This document shows positions 12,150 through 21,979 of a stretch of DNA of 64,000 nucleotides, piece by piece. The stretch lies in NCBI RefSeq assembly GCF_017562075.2, contig NC_054082.1, forward strand, positions 55,864,681-55,928,680, read 5' to 3'. Numbering within the stretch: the first letter of the stretch is position 1; each line of letters starts with the position of its first letter. This DNA comes from Anopheles merus. Taxonomy: Eukaryota; Arthropoda; Insecta; Diptera; Culicidae. Made by a program: the position numbers and the translations under genes. Under the pieces are notes generated by a model that searched no databases, was not told the DNA's origin, and worked only from the letters and a program-made list of their open reading frames with translations.

Positions 12150-14130
12150 AGCTTTAAGATCGTTGAAAAAGAGGCTAAGGAGATTTTAAACTTTACAACA
12201 TAACGAAAGAACATACAATAGTACAGGCCGGTCCATCCAGTTTACTAAAACAAATATTCAAATGGCAATCTTGGAGAGCTTAGGTTCATAAAAAAGTCTA
12301 CAGCAATCATTTCTGCGCTTTTGCCAATCCTAATAGAAAAGCTTATCCATCATGGTGACTAAAATTAGAGGCGCATGGTAAAGTCACGTTTAAAGGAAAG
12401 ATTAAGCAATATGTTCCAAAAATCCATACTACCGTATGTGAAAGTATGTTATAAATATGCCGCTAAACATCACTTAAATCGTCTATCTTTCCTAGAGTAG
12501 TTTTAAAAAATAAATTAGTGCTCCTTTTTTTTACATAAAAGCAACTAGTTCCGATTTTATTATAACATTCACTTAAATATAACCTACTGATCTCTTTTAA
12601 CCTAAACGTAACACCTGCTTCATTTCTTGTTCCTGTCTGCGGGTAAATTCCACCTTTCATTATACCTATCACATAATTGTTGAATAATTTCATAAATCTT
12701 ATTCCCCTTCATTGTAATTCATTGTATGTTCTGGTTTGATTAGTACCTCAACGTCTGTCCTTGCTACGGGAAAAGATATGACGGACATGTAGTTTAGTCG
12801 TGCCACTTGACAACTGTACCAAGGGACTGCCCTGCACATGTAAAAAAGAAATAAAACTGTGAATGACTGTCGGGTCGATATTAGGTTTTAATCTAGCCAG
12901 AAAATGCGAAAAGCTTCACTTACTTATTCCTTCATTTACGTAAAAAACAACAACAAACAAATGAAAAAACTTGAAAATCATATATTTTGTTACGTTCGGG
13001 GACTATGTTGAGGTTATGAGATTATGTTGGGATTATAATGGGAATGAAGTTCAAAGGCATAAAAGTAGTACCCCAACATAGTTATAGTGTAAACTAAATC
13101 CTAACAAATTGGTGACAAGTGAAACTATGTGGACTTACACGTTTGTAATAGATACTGCAAAAAACACGTATTTCTCCTTCAAAGTTGATTTTTCTCATTC
13201 AGATTCTCCTGGCTACTCATCGAAATTTAGGCATTTATTAACGTCATACTTTGCACCGACCATTTGGCTGCATAGTATGTTTAAAATAAAAAATCAAACA
13301 GATCTCTTGATAGTATGTGTTATGTCTTCTTCTATGACATAACAACCTGAGCGATCATGCCTGTCTGTACAAACTTATTAGACTTTAAAGTCTAGGAGGT
13401 TAGTGAGTCTTTGTGTAGCAGGAAGGATCCCGTTCGACGCAACAGGGGGGGTTTTACGATACTAGCCAGCTGTTATATATGGAGTTTGACACTTGCCGGC
13501 GTGAAATCATGACAACACTGCATACAAAGCCACACGCCAAACTAGCGCTTGAATTTTAGCCTAAAAAATATGTGTACAAAAGCCAATTTGTGACACGGTC
13601 ATGAAGGATTGATCATACTTATTTTGTCAAGAAAGGTAAAAAATGGTTTAAATCAATTTTTTAAATTGATTAAAAGTACTATAACCCATTTCAAACTGAA
13701 AAAAAAGAAAACAAAACTATTTTAAAATGCTTCTTTGTTTGTACACAATTGTTGAAATCCAATATGGCAGAACGTAATTGTCAAATGGTTTCAGCTCGCA
13801 TAGTGAAACATTTTCCACTGACAGGCAGGAATTTCAGCTGAGTGGCTTCAGATAGAAAATGATCCAAAGCTTGTTAATTTGTTTATTTCATCTGGTTTGA
13901 AAAACATAGGACGATATACCCTTTCTCTCAAAACAGAAGAAATAGAAGTTTATTTCATCTAGGAAAACAAATTTAAATTTTTCTCATCAATTATGATGAA
14001 AGGGTTCTACAATAAGCCCTATAAAATGTAATTATGCGGACACATATAAGTTAACCAAAGTGCCTATCAAATATTAAGCTGTCCAAAATAATGCCATCTT
14101 TATTTGGTTCATATTGGACTATTTTCCTAT
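12150..14130. other. intergenic, no gene seen
   Basis: AT-rich sequence with short unsupported ORFs. The stretch around 12730-12860 ending in AAATAAAAC could be a decayed retroelement 3' end but I cannot place it. No RNA gene was found. Confidence 0.5.
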
Positions 14131-14139
14131 TGGAAGGCG

Positions 14140-14345
14140 ATGCCATGGTACAGTCGTCAACTCGTATGACTCAATAACATGATCGTCATGACTTCAAACC
14201 TAGATGGACTGCTCACACCACCACTCCCCCCTCCCCTTCCGCAGCAAGGCCGATTATACGACTGTGTGATAGTGAAAAATTCTCGAAAGCCTTATAGGCC
14301 GGCCTGTCCACGTAGGACGTTACACCAAATAAAAGATAATTTTCC
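14140..14345 (+). mobile_element. tRNA-derived SINE, divergent copy
   Basis: The first ~80 bases (GGTACAGTCGTCAACTCGTA and a degenerate box B, CTTCAAACCT) match the head of the SINE at 49829-50029, but the body differs and ends in ACACCAAATAAAAGATAA. It is either a related SINE subfamily or a SINE head joined to another sequence. Confidence 0.55.
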
Positions 14346-14399
14346 ACACATTGTATTACACAGCATAACCATAAGCAATACCCAATGAAATTAAAATTA

Positions 14400-15420
14400 C
14401 TAAGTTTATTGAACTTGACCTTCCCTCTCAACAAATCTTGATAATTTCGAATGTTATTCTGTTACATAAATGTACCTAGATTGAAAATAATGAATAAACA
14501 AAACGTATAAACACGTAAAAAAGTGTCTTCTGTTTAAACTAGTAGAAGCCAAACCAAAGGGTTTTCATGTTCGTTGAAGGTCACATCCAACTTTAAAGGC
14601 TAGATTTGCTTGCCTGTATGTATGCCGAGGGTCGGTCTTCAATGAACAGTTCAATAAAAGGTAATCTTTTGCATCAAAAATACGCAATGAAGATATAATG
14701 ATACTTGATCTGCGCCCGAGTAGGTATGGTTCGTAATGGAATAATTGATCAAGACCATGTGATGGCCTCCATCGCGGTAAAAACTACCAATTTTTCATCT
14801 CTTACTCCACACCGCGATGATTTGCGGTGCTGGAGAATCGGATGAGGGAGAAACGAGCGGGTGTGTAACGTGGCAAACGCTTTTTTTTATTACAATTGCT
14901 TCAAAATTATGATTGGGCTAGCGTGGTGGTGTTGAAGTTCACGATCAACGTTCGCCAAATCAGAAAAATTGGCTGTTGTGTTGTTTTATTGCGTGTTTGA
15001 AAACATGATAAATAAACAAGATTTTCAAATACATCTCAAAGTAAAAAATACAAGTTTCATAGACAGTCCGTGTTCTATAAAACATGCATAAGGTTAACTG
15101 CACTAATGAACAGAATAACAGAATATTGAGATATTTTTGTGAGCCTATGCTACGTTTTACAAATCGTTAGTGTTGTGTAAATGCTGTTGCATTACTTTGA
15201 AACGCCTTTGCACATTATTTGCATACAAAGTAATCGTTCTTTTACTCTAAATAAAAAACGAAAGGAACATTTTTGTGGGTACTGAACTTTAGTTCGTCAT
15301 AAGAAATAATCTAATTGTTTATAGAAAATAGACTACCTGTGACCAAAAAATGTGGAAGTGATAAAATGCTTTATTTTATCACTCGCTTAACACTCGTTCG
15401 AAAGGAGAGGACTGCTAAAA
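14400..15420. other. intergenic, no gene seen
   Basis: AT-rich sequence without recognisable coding or repeat structure. Confidence 0.5.
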
Positions 15421-15479
15421 TACTACTCCACTCTGTAATGCTCCAAAAGCATTCCTCTCGATCGCTGTCGTGCAATGCC

Positions 15480-16070
15480 AAAAACAATTACCATCTGGTC
15501 GACTTAAAGTTTTGATCTGTGTCAACGCTTTCGCCGCGTGCCAATCCTCTCGTTGGCAGGGACGCATTGTTGACTCCCTGCCACCCCACCGCTGTAGTTG
15601 CAGACAGTCAGTGAACCGTTCTATTGGTAAAAGTACTCCAGACCACAAACATCGTCTATGACAAACTGTGCATCTGTGCCGTGGCTTGCTGTTGCGATTG
15701 CAGCATCGTCATCTTGAGTACGACGGCGAAGGTTAGCCGACGAGTTTGCCTCGAGTGGTTTCATGGCATCGATTGGTGAGGATCACGACGCTGGAACGAG
15801 CGGACGAACACGTAACCGCAAGAAGAAATGCTAACCATTGAGCGTAAATTTGCATCGTAAAATCTATGAATGACTGCCACAGGTTCACCGCAACACATTG
15901 GACCAGCCGACGTCGCGAACCTGCTCTGATAAGATGTACATCCCGTTCGGCCAGCGTAGACGGACTGACCATTGTGGCAACGGCACTTTCCACCCGTAAA
16001 ACCGTAGCTTCCACCACACACGCAGTGTGTCGTATAATCTGTTCGATAATCAGGATTTGTGTGTTAACCA
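15480..16070 (-). other. possible cysteine-rich minus-strand coding remnant
   Basis: Minus strand. One frame (from about 16060 leftward) reads a Cys-rich segment, CVCGGSYGFTGG then KCRCHNGQS; a second frame starts an ORF at 15853 with a signal-like sequence (MQIYAQWLAFLLAVTCSSA); a third frame continues with QFVIDDVCGLEY before a stop near 15625. The pieces are in different frames and I could not join them with convincing splice sites. It may be a multi-exon small secreted protein, a pseudogene or chance. I do not recognise the family. Confidence 0.25.
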
Positions 16071-16139
16071 ACGTTGCTGCGGTCGATCACTTTCTTTTTG
16101 TGTTCGTCAACCGTAGGCCGTTTTCGGAGAATCGATAAA

Positions 16140-17580
16140 AAAGCAATAGATCTCCTATGCTGCAACGATGAGCAAAACCGGTTTATTAGCAAAACTTAAC
16201 AATATTACCGAGTGCACACATTAACAAAACAGGATTTCCGCGAAACAACTGCATTGTTTTGCAACTAGATTGTTTCAATAAATTAACAAACTTTACCATT
16301 ACAACCAAACTATTGTGCCACCAAACCTATTTTTATAGCGATATTTTTGAATAGTGCATTATTTTATGTGTATTGCGTAACTAACTAAAGGAGCATGTAG
16401 TCAATCTTATTAAATATTACATCCATATCATCTTACGTACATCGCATAGCCTATGTACAATATGCATGTAAAACAAAACCATTCTATAAATATGCATCAT
16501 ACTTATTCACCGAGCCAGCATTTCGTTAACATGCCCTTTTACACGCGCCTAGCAAAGGGTCGGCGTGGTCACCATAGTCGCTGACATTGGTTCAATGATG
16601 CTTGGGGCAAACCAAATAATAATACCAACAACTGCAACAGCAGCACGAGTTCCAAGCAGCACTCGCAATGACCTTCGATGTTCAGCAGTACCGTGCTTGC
16701 CCTTAGCCTGCCCAACACACAGCTTGATGTTGGCGGTGCTTCAAGTGCAGTTGGCTAATTGCCATGCAACTTTAACCCGCCCGAGCGTACACACACCTCT
16801 AACCATTGCGATCGCGCTGCTGTAGGATCCTGCAAAACTCTGTCCTGTACTTCAACAACGTGGTCAAAGCCAACGGGACACGTTTTGGGGTGGTTTTGTT
16901 TCTTTTTACGCTCATGATGCTCAATCGATCTGGTGCACGCAAAATCAATCTCCGGGCAGAGTCTCGGTAATGTGCAAGATAAGCACTATATTTAGCTCAT
17001 CACAATTATCGCAGCAATAACATGCCATTGCGTTTAATTATTTTATCAATTGCAGATGCCGCAGAGTAGACGAAAAGCAGGCAAAGTGCAAATCGATACC
17101 TTTGCTGACCACGTTACAAAAAGGAAACCGTTGTAAGTTGTCCACCAGGTTTTGTGCCTCGGTGGGACAAAGGGGAGAGCACGATGTACATGAAACAACA
17201 AGCAATTGCTGCGGACGGAGGCGTACAAAGTTTAAGGTTAATTGAAGATTTATAGGTCATGGTGTTGGTGCTGGTTTTCCTTAAGAATCCTCATTCGTCT
17301 CGATCACACTCATAAAGTCGGTCGGTTTCGCTTTTGCGAGGGATTTTTTTTCTTCGCATGATAAAGAAAGCAAAAGTAACACTTTCATTGGCGTCTCCAT
17401 ACTAAGGAATGCTTACTGTTGCCCTTCTGCTATGGTTCAAGGGATAAACTGTTCAACTTTTAGATCAATAAATAATTAATGTTCAATATTTGATATAAAG
17501 CACAATAAATGATAAACGGTACGGAAATGGTAGTTGTTGTAGTGTAGGGCTCAAATTATAAATAAAAAGTAAATATAAAT
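16140..17580. other. intergenic, no gene assigned
   Basis: Both strands are open over about 260 bases around 16565-16825, but no domain, start or splice context supports a gene. The region ends at the LTR retrotransposon target site. Confidence 0.4.
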
Positions 17581-17585
17581 ATGGT

Positions 17586-17750
17586 TTTAGCGTTTTGTTC
17601 AATTTTCTTTATTTTTACTTTTCCAAATCGGTCTGCTCTCAAAATGGGCGCCAAACAGAATGGTCGTTCACGCCACGGAATTCTGACAGCTCTTGATGAC
17701 AGCTCGTACTCTGCGTACGAGCCACGCGAACTGCACAGTGGGCTGCTACA
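17586..17750 (-). repeat. 3' LTR
   Basis: 165-bp direct repeat identical to 21811-21975. On the element strand it begins TGTAGCAGCC and ends CGCTAAA, contains an AATAAA (plus-strand TTTATT at 17608-17613) and a hairpin with 8-bp stems GCTCGTAC/GTACGAGC at 17702-17722. Confidence 0.95.
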
Positions 17751-17764
17751 GTACTCCCCTTCCA
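17751..17764 (-). promoter_or_regulatory. polypurine tract (plus-strand priming)
   Basis: On the element strand GGAAGGGGAGTAC directly precedes the 3' LTR. This is the expected place and composition for the plus-strand DNA primer; pol ends only 16 nt before the LTR. Confidence 0.8.
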
Positions 17765-17766
17765 GA

Positions 17767-20700
17767 CTAGGATACGTACTGTTGAAGATGGGTAGGAAAC
17801 ACCACTCTTCGGCCTGAACGAGTGGTTCTAGTCGGTGGTAACTCAGAAGAACTGGTAGGTGGAGCAGGAACACTTGCAGAAGATTCTTGTAGGATGTGGG
17901 CTGGTTTGAGGCGGTCTATTGATATAGATACTGTACGACCTTTCACGTTGACCTTGAAGATTTTTTCTGTTCGATCCATAACCTCATAAGGCCCTTCGTA
18001 CGGTGGTGAAAGTGTTGGTCGTATGGAATCATTGCGAATAAAGACGAATTTACATGATTTTAGTTCGGTGGGAATAAAAATATTCCGAGAACCATGCCAT
18101 GAGGTTTGTCTGGGGCGTAATGATCGCATGGCATTTCGTAAATTAGCTACAAACTCAGCTTCATTTGTTGTTTCGCCAATATCGTTGAAAAATTCGGAGG
18201 GAATACGAAGTGTGGTACCATAAACCATCTCAGCTGGTGATGCTTTAATATCTTCTTTGTATGTTGTTCTTAAGCCAAGTAGTATCACTGCGAGATTTTC
18301 ACACCAGTGTTCATTATCGTGGCAGAGAAGAGCTGCTTTAAATGTTCTATGGAATCTTTCGATGATTCCATTGCTTTGAGGATGGTATGCAGTTGTACGC
18401 AGGTGAGTTGAACCTAACAGGCGGTTTAATTCCAAGAAGAGTGATGACTCAAATTGTCTACCTTGATCAGAAGTAATATATTTCGGTACACCAAAACGCG
18501 CAATCCATCCCGAAACTAGAGCATCAGCTATTGTAGAAGCAGTCATGTCCGGAATAGGTAAAGCCTCTGGCCATCGAGTAAATCTATCGATTATAGTCAA
18601 GCAGTACCTATTTCCTCTGCTGATTGGAAAAGGACCAACTATGTCGATGTTAATATGGGAAAATCGATCGTCTGGAGAAGGGTATTGGGATAATGGTGAT
18701 TGAGTATGCCTTGATATTTTTGAACGTTGGCATTGTATACAACTTCTCGCAAAGGCAATGCTATCTTTTCGAATATTTGGCCAAACGAATCTTTCGGTCA
18801 TCAATTTGGCTGTGCTTCGTGTCCCAGGATGCGATAAATTATGTACCGCTCGCAGCGCAATATTTCGAAATGATGGTGTGACATACGGCCGAATACGATT
18901 AGTAGAGCAATCACAATATAATTGTGTGTTACTGCCTGGAATCTCAATTAATTTTAATTGCAGCGACGATTCAGTTGTACCTTGCAATATCTTGCGGAGT
19001 TCCTCGTCATTTTTTTGATCATTTGCCAGCGCAACAAAATCCATCGAAGGCAATGTGTGTATAGCTGATATGCGAGACAGCAGATCGGCGACGATATTTT
19101 CTGTACCATTTATGTGGCGTATGTCAGTAGTTATTTGGCCTATGAAATCTAGTTGACGGGCTTGCCGATCAGAAGCTTTGTCGAGTTTTTGGCGAAATGC
19201 ATATATAATGGGTTTATGATCAGTGTAAATATGACAGCTGCGCCCTTCCAGCATATACTTAAAGTGACGCACTGCCAAATATATTGCTGATAATTCTCGA
19301 TCGTAAGTACTATACCGCAGCTGCGCTTTATCAAATTTTTTGGAAAAGAATCCCAGGGGTTGAACGTTTCCCTCCACAATTTGATGTAATACAGCACCAG
19401 CGGCAATGTCTGAGGCATCAACCCAAAGAGAAAGCTCAGCAGATTTAGCAGGATGAGATAATAAGGTGGCTTGTGCGAGTTGTTGTTTACATTGATCGAA
19501 AGCTGCAAGAGTGTTGTCAGTCCAGGACAAAGGAGAGCAGTCGTTTCGTTTATTTCCCGGGATCATGTTCAATAATGGAATTTGAGCTTCAATGGCATGA
19601 GGAATGAACCTTCGATAAAAATTGATTATTGCCAGGAATCGTTTAAGTTCCTTTACTGTCGACGGAAGGTTAAAGTTTTGGATGGCTAGTACACGATCAG
19701 GTAATGGGCGAATTCCTTCAGCAGATACAGCGTGACCCAAAAAATTGAGCTTATCGCGACCAAATTCACATTTAGCTACATTAATGGTCAGATTGTGATC
19801 ATTTAGTCTCTCAAACAACTGTCTCAGATGTTGTTTATGTTCATCGAGAGAATTGGACGCTACAAAAAGGTCGTCGACATAAGGGAACACAAACTCTAAG
19901 CCGCGCACAACTTCATGTATCAATCGCTGAAAGGTTTGAGCCGCGTTGCGCAAACCGAACGTCATGAATAAAAATTCGTACATTCCGAACGGCGTCGTAA
20001 TAGCTGTTTTCGGAATATCATCCGGATGTATAGGAACTTGATGAAATGCTTTTTGTAGATCAATTTTAGAAAATATGCATTTACCTTGTAACATTGATGT
20101 AAAATCCTGGAGATACGGCAACGGATATCGGTCCGGAACAGTTTGAGCATTAAGAGCACGATAGTCTCCACATGGTCGCCATGTTCCATCTGCTTTCTTG
20201 ACCATGTGGAGAGGGCTAGCCCAATTGCTGCTTGATGGACGACATATTCCCAATTTCATCAAAAGTTCGAATTCGTTACGGGCTGCTTCGAATTTTTCTG
20301 GTGAAAGTCTTCGAGGTCTAGCATATACAGGCTGGCCAGTCGTTTCAATTCTATGCATAACAGAAGACTTAGTTGTTGTACCCATAGGGGCGAGGTGTGT
20401 TATTTGTGGAAATTCAGTTAGTAAATCTACAAATGGCGACGCCGCGGAAAAAGTTTTCACCGAAATGTCAATATCTCTGGTAAGAAAACCACGTGACTCT
20501 AAATTGGTAGTGTTGTCTATGAGGCGGCCACGTTTTAAGTCAATAAGAAGATCAAACTTCCGTAAAAAATCTGCTCCGATGATACCCGTTGAGACATCAG
20601 CAATGAGAAACGACCACACAAATTCACGACGGAGGCCGAGGTTTACTTTCAGTAACACTTCACCGTATACTTCAATAGCAGTTCCATTAGCGGCGAACAA

Positions 20701-20859
20701 TTGGATAGACGAAGGCTTTACTCTGGCTGATTTTAATCCTTTTGGAACGACGGAAACATCCGCTCCAGTATCGATAAGAAATTGCATATTAGTAGAACAA
20801 TCTGCAATTTTCAGTCGACAGATTGTGGCTGCCGAGGAAAGTTCGCCATTTTCCTCCAC
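17767..20859 (-). CDS. pol: Pol polyprotein: protease, reverse transcriptase, RNase H, integrase
   Basis: About 1,030 uninterrupted residues. Order: aspartic protease with DTGAD near residue 30; reverse transcriptase with QVPIHPDD, FGLRNAAQTFQ and the catalytic FPYVDD; RNase H with YTDHKPIIYAF; integrase with an HHCC finger (H..H...CIQCQ) and DDE residues in NIDIVGPF, TSDQGRQFE and HPQSNGIIERFH. Only the first codon of the frame as drawn is GTG; there is no ATG near the protease. The frame is the same as gag and is separated from it by one TGA, so expression as a Gag-Pol fusion through stop readthrough is likely. All catalytic motifs are intact and the element may be capable of movement. Confidence 0.93.
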   Translation of the reverse strand: MEENGELSSAATICRLKIADCSTNMQFLIDTGADVSVVPKGLKSARVKPSSIQLFAANGTAIEVYGEVLLKVNLGLRREFVWSFLIADVSTGIIGADFLRKFDLLIDLKRGRLIDNTTNLESRGFLTRDIDISVKTFSAASPFVDLLTEFPQITHLAPMGTTTKSSVMHRIETTGQPVYARPRRLSPEKFEAARNEFELLMKLGICRPSSSNWASPLHMVKKADGTWRPCGDYRALNAQTVPDRYPLPYLQDFTSMLQGKCIFSKIDLQKAFHQVPIHPDDIPKTAITTPFGMYEFLFMTFGLRNAAQTFQRLIHEVVRGLEFVFPYVDDLFVASNSLDEHKQHLRQLFERLNDHNLTINVAKCEFGRDKLNFLGHAVSAEGIRPLPDRVLAIQNFNLPSTVKELKRFLAIINFYRRFIPHAIEAQIPLLNMIPGNKRNDCSPLSWTDNTLAAFDQCKQQLAQATLLSHPAKSAELSLWVDASDIAAGAVLHQIVEGNVQPLGFFSKKFDKAQLRYSTYDRELSAIYLAVRHFKYMLEGRSCHIYTDHKPIIYAFRQKLDKASDRQARQLDFIGQITTDIRHINGTENIVADLLSRISAIHTLPSMDFVALANDQKNDEELRKILQGTTESSLQLKLIEIPGSNTQLYCDCSTNRIRPYVTPSFRNIALRAVHNLSHPGTRSTAKLMTERFVWPNIRKDSIAFARSCIQCQRSKISRHTQSPLSQYPSPDDRFSHINIDIVGPFPISRGNRYCLTIIDRFTRWPEALPIPDMTASTIADALVSGWIARFGVPKYITSDQGRQFESSLFLELNRLLGSTHLRTTAYHPQSNGIIERFHRTFKAALLCHDNEHWCENLAVILLGLRTTYKEDIKASPAEMVYGTTLRIPSEFFNDIGETTNEAEFVANLRNAMRSLRPRQTSWHGSRNIFIPTELKSCKFVFIRNDSIRPTLSPPYEGPYEVMDRTEKIFKVNVKGRTVSISIDRLKPAHILQESSASVPAPPTSSSELPPTRTTRSGRRVVFPTHLQQYVS

Positions 20860-20877
20860 AGCATCAGCAGAGTGGCG

Positions 20878-21753
20878 TCATTGCTGGCTGGAAGAAGGCC
20901 AATTACCTACAGAGCAAGGTGCGCGACATACTCTAGCATTACTTCCGTAAGTACGATGATACCAGCATGGCCCATTTGATGTGTCTCTAGCGCGATCAGC
21001 ATCCGTACTACGTGCGCGAGAACGGGATCGACCTTGGGGGTTATTAGGATGGATCTTGTCAAATCGTTTCGATAATGCGTCGATTGCCAATTTAAGATCC
21101 TGAATCTGTTGATCACTCGATGTTACATTGAGAGCAGTTGTAGTTGTTTCCTGACCGATAGAGCTAATATTTCGTAAGCTCATAGATTCGACAATAGCAT
21201 CAGCTATAGTCGTCTTGTCAGCGGCATCACCACGCGAAGCAATTACTGCTGCTTGGGCATGAGCAGGAAGTCGAGCTGCCCATAAGTCTAGCAGCAAGGT
21301 GTCCCCTAGAGAATCGCCGGCAACTCGCTTCATCTCGTTAAAAAGATGGCTAGGCTTTAAATCTCCAAGGGGCATTTCAGACAACACACGATGCAAACGC
21401 CGCTGCTGGCTGTCAGCGAAATGTTCCGTCAACTTTGATTTGATATATGGGTATTTTCCACTAGTTGGAGTATTCTCGACAATTGTGCGAAGTTCACCAA
21501 GTTTCTGCGGGGGAACCTGGGCCATGACGATATTGTACCGTTGAGAGTCATGTTGGGCGGTGATTCCAGATGCAGCAAACCAAAACTCGAGGGACATAAA
21601 ATATGCGTCAATGTTGGTGTCGGCCATAACTGGTGGGTTAAGACGCGGGGTAGCAATTGCTGCAACAGCCGCGGATGATGATGATGATGATGCTACACTT
21701 TCACCAGCATAAACATGCTGAGCACACGGTACAGTTGCGTTCTCGTTCTCCAT
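20878..21753 (-). CDS. gag: Gag protein with CHCC zinc finger
   Basis: 291 residues starting at an ATG 58 nt inside the 5' LTR boundary. The first third carries a Ser/Ala low-complexity stretch encoded by GATGATGAT repeats, followed by the capsid-like core (AYFMSLEFWFAASGI, LGELRTIVENTPTSGKYPY, LHRVLSEMPLGDLKPSHLF), as in CsRn1/kabuki-type Gag. After an RSRSRAR basic stretch comes CWYHRTYGSNARVCRAPC, a finger with Cys-His-Cys-Cys ligands instead of the retroviral CCHC. It stops at TGA (20880-20878), which is in frame with pol. Confidence 0.9.
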   Translation of the reverse strand: MENENATVPCAQHVYAGESVASSSSSSAAVAAIATPRLNPPVMADTNIDAYFMSLEFWFAASGITAQHDSQRYNIVMAQVPPQKLGELRTIVENTPTSGKYPYIKSKLTEHFADSQQRRLHRVLSEMPLGDLKPSHLFNEMKRVAGDSLGDTLLLDLWAARLPAHAQAAVIASRGDAADKTTIADAIVESMSLRNISSIGQETTTTALNVTSSDQQIQDLKLAIDALSKRFDKIHPNNPQGRSRSRARSTDADRARDTSNGPCWYHRTYGSNARVCRAPCSVGNWPSSSQQ

Positions 21754-21791
21754 TGTTTGAATTCGTTCGTAATTGTGAAAAATATTGACGG

Positions 21792-21809
21792 ATCACGTCG
21801 GGGTCACCA
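21792..21809 (-). promoter_or_regulatory. primer binding site, tRNA-Trp
   Basis: One base inside the 5' LTR, the element strand reads TGGTGACCCCGACGTGAT. This is the 18-nt complement of the 3' end of eukaryotic tRNA-Trp (…ATCACGTCGGGGTCA plus CCA), as I know it for human and insect tRNA-Trp. Confidence 0.88.
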
Positions 21810-21810
21810 C

Positions 21811-21975
21811 TTTAGCGTTTTGTTCAATTTTCTTTATTTTTACTTTTCCAAATCGGTCTGCTCTCAAAATGGGCGCCAAACAGAATGGTCGTTCACGCCA
21901 CGGAATTCTGACAGCTCTTGATGACAGCTCGTACTCTGCGTACGAGCCACGCGAACTGCACAGTGGGCTGCTACA
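21811..21975 (-). repeat. 5' LTR
   Basis: 165-bp copy identical to the 3' LTR at 17586-17750. It supplies the element's promoter region on the minus strand; no obvious TATA box is seen. Confidence 0.95.
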
Positions 21976-21979
21976 TGGT

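Larger units (their letters stand above)
17581..21979 (-). mobile_element. complete CsRn1-type Ty3/gypsy LTR retrotransposon
   Basis: Element 17586-21975 (4,390 bp) on the minus strand: 5' LTR 21811-21975, primer site, gag, pol, polypurine tract, 3' LTR 17586-17750. The target duplication is TGGT (17582-17585 and 21976-21979), readable as ATGGT because the LTR ends in A. The two LTRs are identical over 165 bp, so insertion is recent. The gag finger is CHCC-type (CWYH...CRAPC) and the primer site matches tRNA-Trp, both features I associate with the CsRn1 clade. There is no env-like ORF and no chromodomain. Confidence 0.95.

Noticed and set aside
16565..16825. Gene open on either strand
   Set aside because: Neither frame has domains, codon bias or splice sites that favour it.
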